NCBI GenBank assembly: GCA_963772295.1
Contig: CAVYWO010000004.1
Span: 310,001 to 374,000 of the forward strand
DNA length: 64,000 bases
DNA from: AP-15 sp963772295
Lineage (GTDB): Bacteria; Pseudomonadota; Alphaproteobacteria; ATCC43930; CGMCC-115725
Direction: 5' to 3'
The translations under genes and the position numbers were made by a program. The notes beneath the pieces are model-generated. The model made no database searches. It was not told where the DNA came from and saw nothing but the letters and a program-made list of their open reading frames with translations. Numbering within the stretch: position 1 is the first letter of the stretch; each line of letters starts with the position of its first letter. Of the stretch, positions 16,983-25,600 are shown piece after piece.

Positions 16983-17603
16983 TCACGGCGGGTTGAAGTG
17001 CCCCAATGGCCCAATTTTCGTAAACTCGGATCCTGCGCTATTGAGGACCTGGATGCCGCCCTGGTGCTCGCTGTTGAACGGGGTTGTCACCACTGTCGTG
17101 GTGCAACCGAGCTTCTGGGCTACTTGCGGCGAGTCGAACCAGATCCCGACATGGTAGAGCTGTACAGGGTTTGTCGCCGAACTCGTGGAAGCGTCCGGAA
17201 ACGGACCTTTGGGTTGGGTAACGGGCGCAGCAGGCGTGCCTACGCCGACGATGAACGTCCCGAATTGGAACCGGCCGATCAGATCGGTGACCCCGGAGCC
17301 GCTGGAGTCGGTCAAGATGTCGCCCTCATACCAGGCGAGGCCGAAGGGCGAGTTCGGTTGCTGGATCACAAAGACATCGAAATCCGTATTAGGCGGCAAG
17401 AAGTTCACTTGGATATGCATTTCCTCGACGATGCCGAGGGAATTGAGAGTGACCATTCCGTTTGCTTCAGGAAGACAGGCTTTTGCCCCCCCTGACACGG
17501 TCAGGGGAAAGGTGAAGATGTCGTTGGCCCGAGAAACACTTGGCGCCATGGCAACCAATCCACCGGCGATGATCATCGTCAAAGCGCTTAGCGACCGTTT
17601 CAT
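16983..17603 (-). CDS. Secreted protein of unknown function
   Basis: Protein of 206 residues with an N-terminal signal peptide (MKRSLSALTMIIAGGLVAMA, then PSVSRAND). The mature chain contains a beta-rich stretch (MVTLNSLGIVEEMHIQVNFL, then PPNTDFDVFVIQQPN) and Pro/Ser-rich loops near TQPKGPFPDASTSSA; two cysteines are present. Lower GC in its third codon positions than its neighbours is apparent, which could mean recent transfer. I do not recognise a family. AGAGAGGGAAACG precedes the ATG. It is separated by 98 nt from the FAD-gene fragment downstream and 169 nt from pntB at its 5' side. Confidence 0.75.
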   Translation of the reverse strand: MKRSLSALTMIIAGGLVAMAPSVSRANDIFTFPLTVSGGAKACLPEANGMVTLNSLGIVEEMHIQVNFLPPNTDFDVFVIQQPNSPFGLAWYEGDILTDSSGSGVTDLIGRFQFGTFIVGVGTPAAPVTQPKGPFPDASTSSATNPVQLYHVGIWFDSPQVAQKLGCTTTVVTTPFNSEHQGGIQVLNSAGSEFTKIGPLGHFNPP

Positions 17604-17772
17604 AACGTTTCCCTCTCTTTTCGGGGGAGCGTAGCTTCCCGGAACGGCACGGTTTTGTCAACGGCGGTGGTTTGCCCGGCCATAGCTTGCACGTTCGCAC
17701 GATTAGCTGCGGCGCCGTCGGATGCCATTAACTATGAGCTTGCCGTCACCGAGCGTCTTGTAAATTCGACAC

Positions 17773-19170
17773 TCACTCCATCGCCTTGACGATCTCCTCG
17801 CACATTTTCTTGGCGTCGCCGAACAGCATCATCGTGTTGTTGCGGTAGAACAGCTCGTTGTCGACGCCGGCATAGCCCGAGGCCAGCGAGCGCTTGACAA
17901 ACAATACGGTCTTGGCGCGTTCGACGTCGAGGATCGGCATGCCGTAGATCGGCGACTTGGGATCGGTCTTGGCGGCCGGGTTGGTCACGTCGTTGGCGCC
18001 GATCACATAGGCGACATCGGTCGCGGCGAAGTCGCGATTGATCTCGTCGAGCTCGAAGACCTCGTCATAGGGCACGTTCGCTTCGGCCAACAGCACGTTC
18101 ATATGGCCGGGCATGCGCCCGGCGACGGGATGGATCGCATAGCGGACCCCGACCCCGTCCTTCTTCAACAGATCGGCCATCTCTTTGAGCGCGTGCTGCG
18201 CCTGGGCTACCGCCATGCCGTAGCCCGGGACGACGATCACCGAGCCGGCGTTCTTCAGGATGAAGGCGGCGTCTTCGGCGCTGCCCGGCTTGACCGAGCG
18301 GTCGCCTTCGGCGGCGCCGGCGGCGAGCCTGCCGCCCTCGGTGCCGAACCCGCCCAGGATCACGTTGAAGATCGAGCGGTTCATCCCTTTGCACATGATG
18401 TAGCTGAGGATCGCGCCCGACGAGCCGACGAGCGCGCCGGTGATGATCAACAGGCTGTTCGACAAGGTGAAGCCGATGCCGCAGGCGGCCCAGCCGGAGT
18501 AGGAGTTCAGCATCGAGATGACGACCGGCATGTCGGCGCCGCCGATCGGCGCGATCAGCAAGGGACCGAGGGCCAGCGACAAGAGCGCGATCAGCCAGAA
18601 GGCGGCGGCGGCCTGGGTCGCGACGAACAGCACGACCAACAGGACGAGGACGAGGCCGAGCGCCGCGTTCAGCGGATGTTGAAACGGAAAAGTGAACGGC
18701 CGGCCGGTGACCAGGCCCTGCAATTTGGCGAAGGCGACGACCGATCCGGTAAAAGTGACGGCGCCGATCGCCGTGCCGATCGCCATTTCGACGAGGCTTT
18801 CGCCAAAGATCGCGCGGCGCGTGCCGATGCCGTAGGCTTCGGGATGGCTGAAGGCGGCGGCGGCGACGCAGACCGCGGCGAGGCCGACCAGGCTGTGAAA
18901 CGCCGCCACCAGCTGCGGCAGTGCCGTCATCTGAATGCGCAGCGCAATCCAGGTCCCGATCGCGCCGCCAAGCAAAAAGCCGAGGACGATCAGCCAGAAG
19001 CTGACGACATGCGGCGAGGCCACCAGGGTCGTCGCGACCGCGATCGCCATGCCGGCGATCCCGTAGAAATTCCCGGCCCGCGCCGTCTGCGGCGACGACA
19101 GCCCGCGCAATGCCAGGATGAAAGCGACCGAGGCGGCGAGGTAGAACAGCGCCGACAGGTTTTCGCTCAC
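17773..19170 (-). CDS. pntB: NAD(P) transhydrogenase subunit beta
   Basis: Beta subunit of the proton-translocating transhydrogenase, 465 residues. The N-terminal half (about 1-265) is a membrane domain with eight or nine helices; the C-terminal half is the NADP(H)-binding domain III with VPGYGMAVAQAQHALKEM, the RYAIHPVAGRMPGHMNVLLA loop, DEVFELDEIN and IGANDVTNPAA. The complex transfers hydride from NADH to NADP+ using the proton gradient, supplying NADPH. The ATG is at 19170, 10 nt after pntAB. The gene order pntAA-pntAB-pntB, with the alpha subunit split in two, is that of Rhodospirillum and other alphaproteobacteria. Confidence 0.96.
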   Translation of the reverse strand: MSENLSALFYLAASVAFILALRGLSSPQTARAGNFYGIAGMAIAVATTLVASPHVVSFWLIVLGFLLGGAIGTWIALRIQMTALPQLVAAFHSLVGLAAVCVAAAAFSHPEAYGIGTRRAIFGESLVEMAIGTAIGAVTFTGSVVAFAKLQGLVTGRPFTFPFQHPLNAALGLVLVLLVVLFVATQAAAAFWLIALLSLALGPLLIAPIGGADMPVVISMLNSYSGWAACGIGFTLSNSLLIITGALVGSSGAILSYIMCKGMNRSIFNVILGGFGTEGGRLAAGAAEGDRSVKPGSAEDAAFILKNAGSVIVVPGYGMAVAQAQHALKEMADLLKKDGVGVRYAIHPVAGRMPGHMNVLLAEANVPYDEVFELDEINRDFAATDVAYVIGANDVTNPAAKTDPKSPIYGMPILDVERAKTVLFVKRSLASGYAGVDNELFYRNNTMMLFGDAKKMCEEIVKAME

Positions 19171-19180
19171 CGCCGCCCCG

Positions 19181-19591
19181 CTACTTCCTTCGCTGGAACA
19201 TTTGCAGCATGCGCTGGGTGACGATGAAGCCGCCGAAGATGTTGACCGAAGCGAGGGTCACCGCGACGAAGCCGGCGACCTTGGCAAAGCTCAAGCCGAA
19301 GGGCCCCGCGGCGATCAGAGCGCCGACGATGATCACGCTCGAAATCGCGTTGGTGACGCTCATCAGCGGTGAATGCAGGGCCGGCGTCACACGCCAGACG
19401 ACGTGATAGCCGACGAACACGGCGAGCACGAAGACGGTCAGCTCGAAGACCAGGGATGAACCGGCGGCGACCGGCGCCGGCGGCGCCTGGGCGGCCAGTT
19501 GCCGGGCCAGGGCGTCGAGGTTCTGCGCGAGTTGCGCGGCATCGCCGGCGAGGCCGCCCGCTCGCTCGGCGGGAGAAACGAGATCTGCCAT
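19181..19591 (-). CDS. pntAB: NAD(P) transhydrogenase subunit alpha 2
   Basis: Small membrane subunit of 136 residues carrying the part of domain II that belongs to the alpha chain in E. coli. After an Ala/Pro linker (about 1-45) come hydrophobic helices including FELTVFVLAVFVGYHVVWRV, the conserved TPALHSPLMSVTNAISSVI segment and a final VNIFGGFIVTQRMLQMF. It sits between pntAA and pntB with 10-nt gaps on both sides, so all three are co-translated. Confidence 0.95.
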   Translation of the reverse strand: MADLVSPAERAGGLAGDAAQLAQNLDALARQLAAQAPPAPVAAGSSLVFELTVFVLAVFVGYHVVWRVTPALHSPLMSVTNAISSVIIVGALIAAGPFGLSFAKVAGFVAVTLASVNIFGGFIVTQRMLQMFQRRK

Positions 19592-19601
19592 GGGTGCTCC
19601 C

Positions 19602-20777
19602 TCAGCCGTTGCCGGCAGCCGCCTCGGCCGGCACGGTGGGCATCAGCGCCGGGTTCACCACCGCGCCGTCGATCGTCAACAGCGTCGCCTTGACGATCTC
19701 GTCGCCGCGATCGATCGCCAGCCGACCCTCCTTGTCGACGATCAGCTGCAGGAAGTTGAGGAGGTTGCGGGCGTAGAGCCGGCTCGCATCGGCGGCGATG
19801 CGCGACGGCACGTTGAGCGGGCCGAGGATCGTCACCCCGTTCGCGGTGGTGACCGTTTCATCGGCCCGGCTGCCTTCGACATTGCCGCCGGCCTCGACGG
19901 CGAGGTCGACGACGACCGAGCCGCGCGCCATCTCGGCGATCATCGCCTCGGTCAACAAGAGCGGCGCCTTGCGGCCGGGGACGAGGGCGGTGCAGATCAC
20001 GACATCGGTGCGGCGCAGGGCTTCGCTGATCCGTTGGCGCTGTCGGCGCTGATAATCCTCGCCCATCTCGCGGGCATAGCCGCCCGCGGTCTCGGCCGAG
20101 AGCGCCGCCGTCTCGTCGACGGTGATGAATGTGGCCCCCAGGCTCTCGACCTGCTCCTTGGCCGCGGCCCGAACGTCGGTCGCGGCGACGACGGCGCCGA
20201 GCCGCCGCGCCGTAGCGATCGCCTGCAGGCCGGCGACACCGGCGCCCATCACCAACACCCGCGCCGCCTTGATCGTGCCGGCCGCGGTCATCATCAGCGG
20301 AAAGGCGCGGCCGAATGCCTCGGCGGCGTCGATCACCGCCTTGTAGCCGGCGAGATTGCCTTGCGACGACAGCACGTCCATCGCTTGCGCGCGGGTGATG
20401 CGCGGCAGCAGCTCCATGGCGAAGGCGGCGATGCCGGCCCGCGCGTAGGCATCGACATCGGCCGGGCTCTCCGACGGTTGCAAAAGGCCGATCAGCGCCG
20501 CGCCGCGCTTCAGATGATGCAATTCGTCGACCGCATCGCCGCGCAGCGGACGCTGCACCTTGAGCACGATGTCGGCGCCGTCGAGGGCGGCAGCGGCATC
20601 GGCCACGATCGCCCCGCCCGCTTCGGCGAAACTGGCGTCGGCAACGCCGGCGCCGTCGCCGGCGCCGCTTTCGACCGCGACCTCGAGCCCCATGCCGACC
20701 ATGCGTTTGACCGTGTCGGGCGAGGCCGCGACCCGGCGCTCGTGCGCCCGCCTTTCCTTGACGACGGCGACCTTCAT
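19602..20777 (-). CDS. pntAA: NAD(P) transhydrogenase subunit alpha 1
   Basis: Peripheral NAD(H)-binding domain I, 391 residues. Features: MKVAVVKERRAHERRVAASP at the start, the RQDD-loop-like SSQGNLAGYKAVIDAAE, the Rossmann motif VLVMGAGVAGLQAIATARRL and VSDVR-like ATDVRAAAKEQVESLGA. The C-terminus is short of the membrane helices, which are encoded by pntAB. It is first in the operon; the 289-bp divergent region to the sigma-factor gene should contain its promoter. Weak similarity to alanine dehydrogenase is inherent to the family. Confidence 0.95.
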   Translation of the reverse strand: MKVAVVKERRAHERRVAASPDTVKRMVGMGLEVAVESGAGDGAGVADASFAEAGGAIVADAAAALDGADIVLKVQRPLRGDAVDELHHLKRGAALIGLLQPSESPADVDAYARAGIAAFAMELLPRITRAQAMDVLSSQGNLAGYKAVIDAAEAFGRAFPLMMTAAGTIKAARVLVMGAGVAGLQAIATARRLGAVVAATDVRAAAKEQVESLGATFITVDETAALSAETAGGYAREMGEDYQRRQRQRISEALRRTDVVICTALVPGRKAPLLLTEAMIAEMARGSVVVDLAVEAGGNVEGSRADETVTTANGVTILGPLNVPSRIAADASRLYARNLLNFLQLIVDKEGRLAIDRGDEIVKATLLTIDGAVVNPALMPTVPAEAAAGNG

Positions 20778-21066
20778 GCTCGGACTGTTCCTGATCGGGC
20801 AGGCGGCAGGTGCCGCACAATGCCGTTGCCAACGCGGTTTGTGAAGAGCGATCCCAGCGGATTGCCGCGGCGATCGCGCCGCTCGCCCGATTGTCGGCGC
20901 GGCCGCAATCGCGCTTGCCTTCGGCCGCGTTTGCCGCCGTTAATGGAGCGTTCCCTCGGCCGGCGCCGGGTGGCGGTGCGGATCGGCGCAACTCTGCGCC
21001 AACGAGGGGACGCGATCGCGGGCCGGCGCCTATGATCTGCGGGCGCGGTGCGGCTGGAATAAGTCG

Positions 21067-21666
21067 TTGGGGGGAGCGTTGTCGGTTCGGCACGAATGGG
21101 CGGCATCGCCGGTACGTCTCGTTGCCGAGAGCGAGCCGGTCGCCCGGCGGTTCAGCGACCAGCTGATCGCCATGTTGCCGCGGCTGCGCCGCTTCGCCCG
21201 CGGCCTCGCGGGCTCGGCGGTCGAGGCCGACGACCTCGTGCAGGCCGCCTGCGAGCGGGCGCTCGCCCGCCGGCACCAGTTTCAGGAGGGCACTCGGTTC
21301 GACAGCTGGATGTTTCGCATCGTGCAGACGATCTGGATCGACCAGGTCCGCGCCCGCAACGTGCGCCGGGAGGACGGCGAGCTTGGCTTCGGGCGGCTCG
21401 CTACGGATGAGCCGGTGCGCCGGGTTGAAGCCCGCCTGTCGCTGGGCGATGTCCGCCGCGCCGTTGAATGCCTGCCGGCCGAGCAGCGCGCGGCGCTGTT
21501 GCTCGTTACCGTCGACGGTCTCAGCTACCGAGAGGCCGCAGCGGTCCAGGGAGTCCCGGTCGGCACGATCATGAGCCGGCTGGCCCGCGCGCGGGTGGCG
21601 CTGGAGGCGCGCCTCGAGGCCGGCGACGGGCCGGCAGGGAGTGCGAGGGATGCCGGAGCACGTTGA
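21067..21666 (+). CDS. ECF-type RNA polymerase sigma factor
   Basis: Sigma-70 family factor of about 199 residues. Region 2 is seen in FARGLAGSAVEADDLVQAAC, then RFDSWMFRIVQTIWIDQVR; region 4 in VRRAVECLPAEQRAALLLVT, then VDGLSYREAAAVQGVPVGTIMSRL. It resembles the group-15/PhyR-independent alphaproteobacterial ECF factors but a subgroup cannot be fixed. The start is uncertain: TTG codons at 21067 and 21079 follow a G-rich RBS-like run, and no ATG precedes region 2 closely. The 3' end overlaps the anti-sigma gene by 17 nt, so the two are co-expressed and probably autoregulated. Confidence 0.85.
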   Translation: MGGALSVRHEWAASPVRLVAESEPVARRFSDQLIAMLPRLRRFARGLAGSAVEADDLVQAACERALARRHQFQEGTRFDSWMFRIVQTIWIDQVRARNVRREDGELGFGRLATDEPVRRVEARLSLGDVRRAVECLPAEQRAALLLVTVDGLSYREAAAVQGVPVGTIMSRLARARVALEARLEAGDGPAGSARDAGAR

Positions 21667-22501
21667 CGATCGTCTCGTCGCCTATCTCGACGGCGAACTC
21701 GAGATCACCGAGCGGCGCGCGGTCGAAGCTCGCCTTGCGGCCGATCCCGCGGCGGCAGCCAGGCTGGCGGCGCTAGCCCGCTCGGACAATCTCGTGCGCC
21801 TGGCCTTCGACGAGGTCATGCACGAGCCGGTGCCGGATCGGCTGATTGCCGCGGCGCTCGGCGAGACCGGTGCGGCCGAGCCGCGGATCGTGCGGTTCGT
21901 GCAACACCGCCCCGGCAAGCCTGCGGCACCAGGCCGAGCCTGGCGCATCGCGCTGCCGCTTGCCGCGTCGGTCTTCGGAGTGCTGGCCGGCGGCGGCGCC
22001 GTCTATCTCGGGTCGGTCGCGGGCGGCGGCGGCGCGCCGGCGACCGAGACCGCTGCCGCCAACGATGTCTGGCTCGACACCGCCGCCGGCTACTTCAAGC
22101 TGTTCGTCAATACCGGCGACCATGCTTTTGTCGACCTGCCGGCCTCGGGCGATCCGCGCGAGGCATGGCAAAGGATCAGTCAAAGCCTGCCGCAGGCAGT
22201 CCGCCTCCCCGATCTCAAGCCGTGGGGTCTGACCTACCGCGGCGCCCGGCTCGTTCTCGTCGGCGGCCGCCCGGCGGCGCAACTCTTCTATACCACCGAC
22301 AACAAGGCGATCGGGCCGCTGACCCTGATCATCGGTTCGTCGCGCCGGCCCGACATTCCGCCGACCTTCAACCGGCGCCAGGACGTCAACCTCCTTTATT
22401 GGCGGCATCAGGGACGCGCCTATGCCCTCGTCGGTCAGACCGACATTGGCTACCTGTGGGGCATTGGCAATGACGTCGCCTGGCAACTCGACGCCATCTG
22501 A
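21650..22501 (+). CDS. Membrane-anchored anti-sigma factor
   Basis: Protein of 283 residues. The N-terminal cytoplasmic part (DDRLVAYLDGELEITERRAV) has the helical fold that clamps ECF sigma factors. It lacks the HxxxCxxC zinc motif, having no cysteines there. One transmembrane helix near residues 100-118 (IALPLAASVFGVLAGGGAVY) leads to a periplasmic domain of about 160 residues that may sense the signal; it contains GDHAFVDLPASGDPREAWQR and is otherwise unassigned. The ATG at 21650 lies inside the end of the sigma gene with GGGAG upstream. The signal and regulon cannot be read from the sequence. Confidence 0.82.
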   Translation: MPEHVDDRLVAYLDGELEITERRAVEARLAADPAAAARLAALARSDNLVRLAFDEVMHEPVPDRLIAAALGETGAAEPRIVRFVQHRPGKPAAPGRAWRIALPLAASVFGVLAGGGAVYLGSVAGGGGAPATETAAANDVWLDTAAGYFKLFVNTGDHAFVDLPASGDPREAWQRISQSLPQAVRLPDLKPWGLTYRGARLVLVGGRPAAQLFYTTDNKAIGPLTLIIGSSRRPDIPPTFNRRQDVNLLYWRHQGRAYALVGQTDIGYLWGIGNDVAWQLDAI

Positions 22502-22712
22502 GCCCGCGGCCTGACCGCGCCCAAGGGCGGGAGAGCCGACCGACCCGGCGGCCGCGCGCTGGACGGTTTCGGCCGCTTCGGGCATCATCCGACGGCGGCG
22601 GTTCGACCCCGCCCCCGGCATCGACCAATCGACCCTCGGGTTCCGTCGCGGCCGGCCGACGCAGGCCTGCGCGGTCGCGAGCGTTCGAAGCATCGGCGAG
22701 AAAGGCTCTACC

Positions 22713-24998
22713 ATGGTAGCTATCGAATCGACGCCGGAAATGGCGGCTGCGGTCTATGCGGCGATGGCCCGCAACCTTGCCGTGGTCCGCCGCCGCCTGG
22801 GCCGGCCGCTGACTTTGGCCGACAAGGTGCTGCTCGGCCATCTCGACGATCCCGAACATCAGGAACTCGTACCGGGCGAGAGCTATTTGTTGCTGCGGCC
22901 CGACCGCGTCGTGTTTCAGGACGTGCTCGGCCAGACCGGACTGCTGCAGTTCATGCAGACGCGCCGCGACAAGGTCGCGGTGCCGGCCACGATCCACTGC
23001 GACCATTTGATCCAGGCGCGCGTCGAGGGGGCCGCGGACCTGCGCCAATCCTTGGTCGAAAACGAGGAGGTGTACGCGTTTCTAAAATCCGCGGCAGCGA
23101 AATACGGGCTTGGCTTCTGGGGGCCCGGCGCCGGCATCATCCATCAGGTGGTGCTGGAGAATTACGCTTTTCCGGGAGAGCTGATCATCGGCACCAACTC
23201 GCATACGCCCAACGCCGGCGGCCTCGGCGCCTGCGCGGTCGGCGTCGGCGGCGCCGACGCCGTCGAAGTCATCGCCGGGCTGCCCTGGGAGGTGCTGTAT
23301 CCGAGGCACATCGCGGTCTACTTGACCGGCCGCCTCGGCGGCTGGACGGCGCCCAAGGATGTGATCCTCTATGTCGCCGGGCAGCTGAGCGTTGCCGGCG
23401 GCACCAACGCAATCGTCGAATATATCGGCCCCGGGGCGCGCACGCTCAGCGCCACCGGCAAGGCAACGATCACCAATATGGGCGCCGAACTCGGTGCGAC
23501 CACCTCGATGTTCCCGGCCGACGAGCACATGGCGCGCTATCTCGAGGCGACCGGTAAGCCCCGCCTCGTGCCGCTGTTTCGGCAGCATCAAGAATTGCTG
23601 GAACCCGACCGCGAAGTCGAGGCCGATCCGGCGAAATATTACGACCGGGTGGTCGAGCTCGATTTGTCGAAGCTCGAACCCTACATCGTCGGGCCGCATT
23701 CGCCGGACCGGGCGCGGCCGATTTCGCAGCTCGCCGCCGAGGTTGCCGACGCCGACAGCGGGTTTATCGACCGGATCTCGACGGCGCTGATCGGCAGCTG
23801 TACCAATTCTTCCTATGAAGACATGTGCCGCGCCGCGGATGTCGCCGAACAGGCGACGGCGCACGCGCTCGGGGCCGCCGTGCCGTTCCTGGTCACGCCG
23901 GGCTCGGAAGCGGTGCGCGCGACGATCGAGCGCGATGGCCAGATGCAGGCGTTGAAGGATATCGGCGGCACCGTCTTGGCCAATGCCTGCGGACCGTGTA
24001 TCGGCCAATGGCGGCGTTCCGCCGAAGAGGGAGCGGTGCCGAACACCATCGTCACCTCGTACAACCGCAATTTCCCGCGGCGCAACGACGGACAGCCGAC
24101 GACGATGAACTTCATCGGCAGCCCGGAGATCGTCACCGCAATGGCGCTCGCCGGGCGACTCTCGTTCAATCCGCTGACCGACGGTTTGCCCGATCCCGAG
24201 GGTAAGCCGTTTCGCCTCAAGCCACCCAAAGCGGCGCCCGAGGTGCCCGCGCATGGCTTCGACCCCGGCCATGCGGCCTTCGTTGCCCCGCCGGAAGACG
24301 GCAGCGACATCGTCCTGGCGGTTGATCCGCACAGCGAGCGGCTGCAGTTGATGGAGCCCTGGACCGCATGGGACCATCGCGATTTCGTCGACTGCCCGGT
24401 CCTGATCAAGACCCGCGGCAAAACCACCACCGATCACATCTCGCCGGCCGGGCCCTGGCTGCGCTACCGCGGCCACCTCGACAAGTTCAGCGACAACATG
24501 TTCATGGGCGCCACCAATGCGTTCACCGGCGAGACCGGCACCGGCATCAACGTCTTAAGCGGCGAGAAGGGGGTGGCGATCGCAGCCATCGCGCGCGACT
24601 ACAAGCGGCGCGGCGTCAAATGGGTGGTGATCGGCGATTTCAATTACGGCGAAGGTTCAAGCCGCGAGCACGCGGCGCTGTCGCCGCGCCTCCTCGGGGG
24701 CGCCGCGGTGATCGCGCGCAGCTTTGCCCGCATTCACGAATCCAACTTGAAGAAGCAAGGTCTCTTGGCCCTTACCTTCGCCGACCCGGCCGATTACGAC
24801 CGGATCGATGCCTTGGACCGTCTGAGCCTGGTCGGATTGGCGGAACTGGCGCCCGGCGCGCCGGTCGAATGCCGCGTCAGGCACGCCGACGGCACCCGTG
24901 AAACCTTGCAGCTCAACCACAGCTTCAGCGCGTCGCAGCTCGAATGGTTCCGTCAAGGTTCGGCGCTGAACCTGTTCCATCATCGAGCCGGGCATTGA
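22713..24998 (+). CDS. Aconitate hydratase, mitochondrial type
   Basis: Aconitase of 761 residues interconverting citrate and isocitrate. It follows the shorter mitochondrial-type layout rather than the roughly 890-residue AcnA typical of alphaproteobacteria. [4Fe-4S] ligands are visible: Cys near 363 in IGSCTNSSYEDM and two in ANACGPCIGQW near 426-429. Substrate-binding segments include GTNSHTPNAGGLG, the swivelling C-terminal domain motif KTRGKTTTDHISPAGPW, and NYGEGSSREHAALSPR. GGCGAGAAAGG precedes the ATG at 22713. Homoaconitase and methylaconitate enzymes share the fold, so the TCA-cycle assignment is the likely but not the only reading. Confidence 0.9.
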   Translation: MVAIESTPEMAAAVYAAMARNLAVVRRRLGRPLTLADKVLLGHLDDPEHQELVPGESYLLLRPDRVVFQDVLGQTGLLQFMQTRRDKVAVPATIHCDHLIQARVEGAADLRQSLVENEEVYAFLKSAAAKYGLGFWGPGAGIIHQVVLENYAFPGELIIGTNSHTPNAGGLGACAVGVGGADAVEVIAGLPWEVLYPRHIAVYLTGRLGGWTAPKDVILYVAGQLSVAGGTNAIVEYIGPGARTLSATGKATITNMGAELGATTSMFPADEHMARYLEATGKPRLVPLFRQHQELLEPDREVEADPAKYYDRVVELDLSKLEPYIVGPHSPDRARPISQLAAEVADADSGFIDRISTALIGSCTNSSYEDMCRAADVAEQATAHALGAAVPFLVTPGSEAVRATIERDGQMQALKDIGGTVLANACGPCIGQWRRSAEEGAVPNTIVTSYNRNFPRRNDGQPTTMNFIGSPEIVTAMALAGRLSFNPLTDGLPDPEGKPFRLKPPKAAPEVPAHGFDPGHAAFVAPPEDGSDIVLAVDPHSERLQLMEPWTAWDHRDFVDCPVLIKTRGKTTTDHISPAGPWLRYRGHLDKFSDNMFMGATNAFTGETGTGINVLSGEKGVAIAAIARDYKRRGVKWVVIGDFNYGEGSSREHAALSPRLLGGAAVIARSFARIHESNLKKQGLLALTFADPADYDRIDALDRLSLVGLAELAPGAPVECRVRHADGTRETLQLNHSFSASQLEWFRQGSALNLFHHRAGH

Positions 24999-25133
24999 GC
25001 CGGGGCGGTGCGGCCTGCGGTTCCGGGATAGCCGCCGGAAGCATCGCACCCCGGCGCCGTGCGTACCATGAATTTGCCCAGATTATGCCCCATCAGGTTC
25101 CGTTGTGCCCGACGTTTTAGTGTGCGTCATCCG

Positions 25134-25595
25134 ATGATCCTGCCTTCGCCAACGGCCGTTCTTCGAGACGGCTGCCGGCGCCGTGACGAGCGCGGTTTTA
25201 CCTTCCTCGAGCTGCTCGTCGTCCTGGCCATCCTCGGGCTGTTGATCGGCCTCGTGGCGCCGGCGGCGCTGCGCCAGCTTGGTTCGGCCAAAGAGAAGAT
25301 CGCCCATCAACAGATCGAAAGGCTGGCAAGCGTGCTCGACATCTACAAGCTCGACGTTGGCACCTATCCGACGACAGAGCAGGGGCTGCAGGCGCTGCTC
25401 ACCCGCCCGTCCGGCGTCACCAGCTGGAGCGGGCCTTATCTCAAGGGAGACGCCGCACCGGAGGACCCGTGGGGCCACCCGTTTGTCTACCGCATGCCGA
25501 GCGATCGCGCCGGCCACGACTACGATCTCTACTCGCTCGGGCCGAATGGGCAGCTTACCACCGCCGGCCAGCCCGATAAGACCCTCAGCAACTGA
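25134..25595 (+). CDS. gspG: Type II secretion major pseudopilin GspG
   Basis: Major pseudopilin of 153 residues. A short leader ends in the prepilin peptidase site RDERGFTFLELLVVLAILGLLIGLV (cleavage after Gly, Glu at position 5), followed by QQIERLASVLDIYKLDVGTYPTTEQGLQAL, the calcium-binding-loop region GPYLKGDAAPEDPWGHPF and YDLYSLGPNG. The ATG at 25134 is preferred over one at 25059 because the leader is then about 23 residues. It lies alone on the plus strand and ends 5 nt from the end of gspK on the other strand, so it needs its own promoter, unlike most gsp operons. Confidence 0.92.
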   Translation: MILPSPTAVLRDGCRRRDERGFTFLELLVVLAILGLLIGLVAPAALRQLGSAKEKIAHQQIERLASVLDIYKLDVGTYPTTEQGLQALLTRPSGVTSWSGPYLKGDAAPEDPWGHPFVYRMPSDRAGHDYDLYSLGPNGQLTTAGQPDKTLSN

Positions 25596-25600
25596 ATGGT

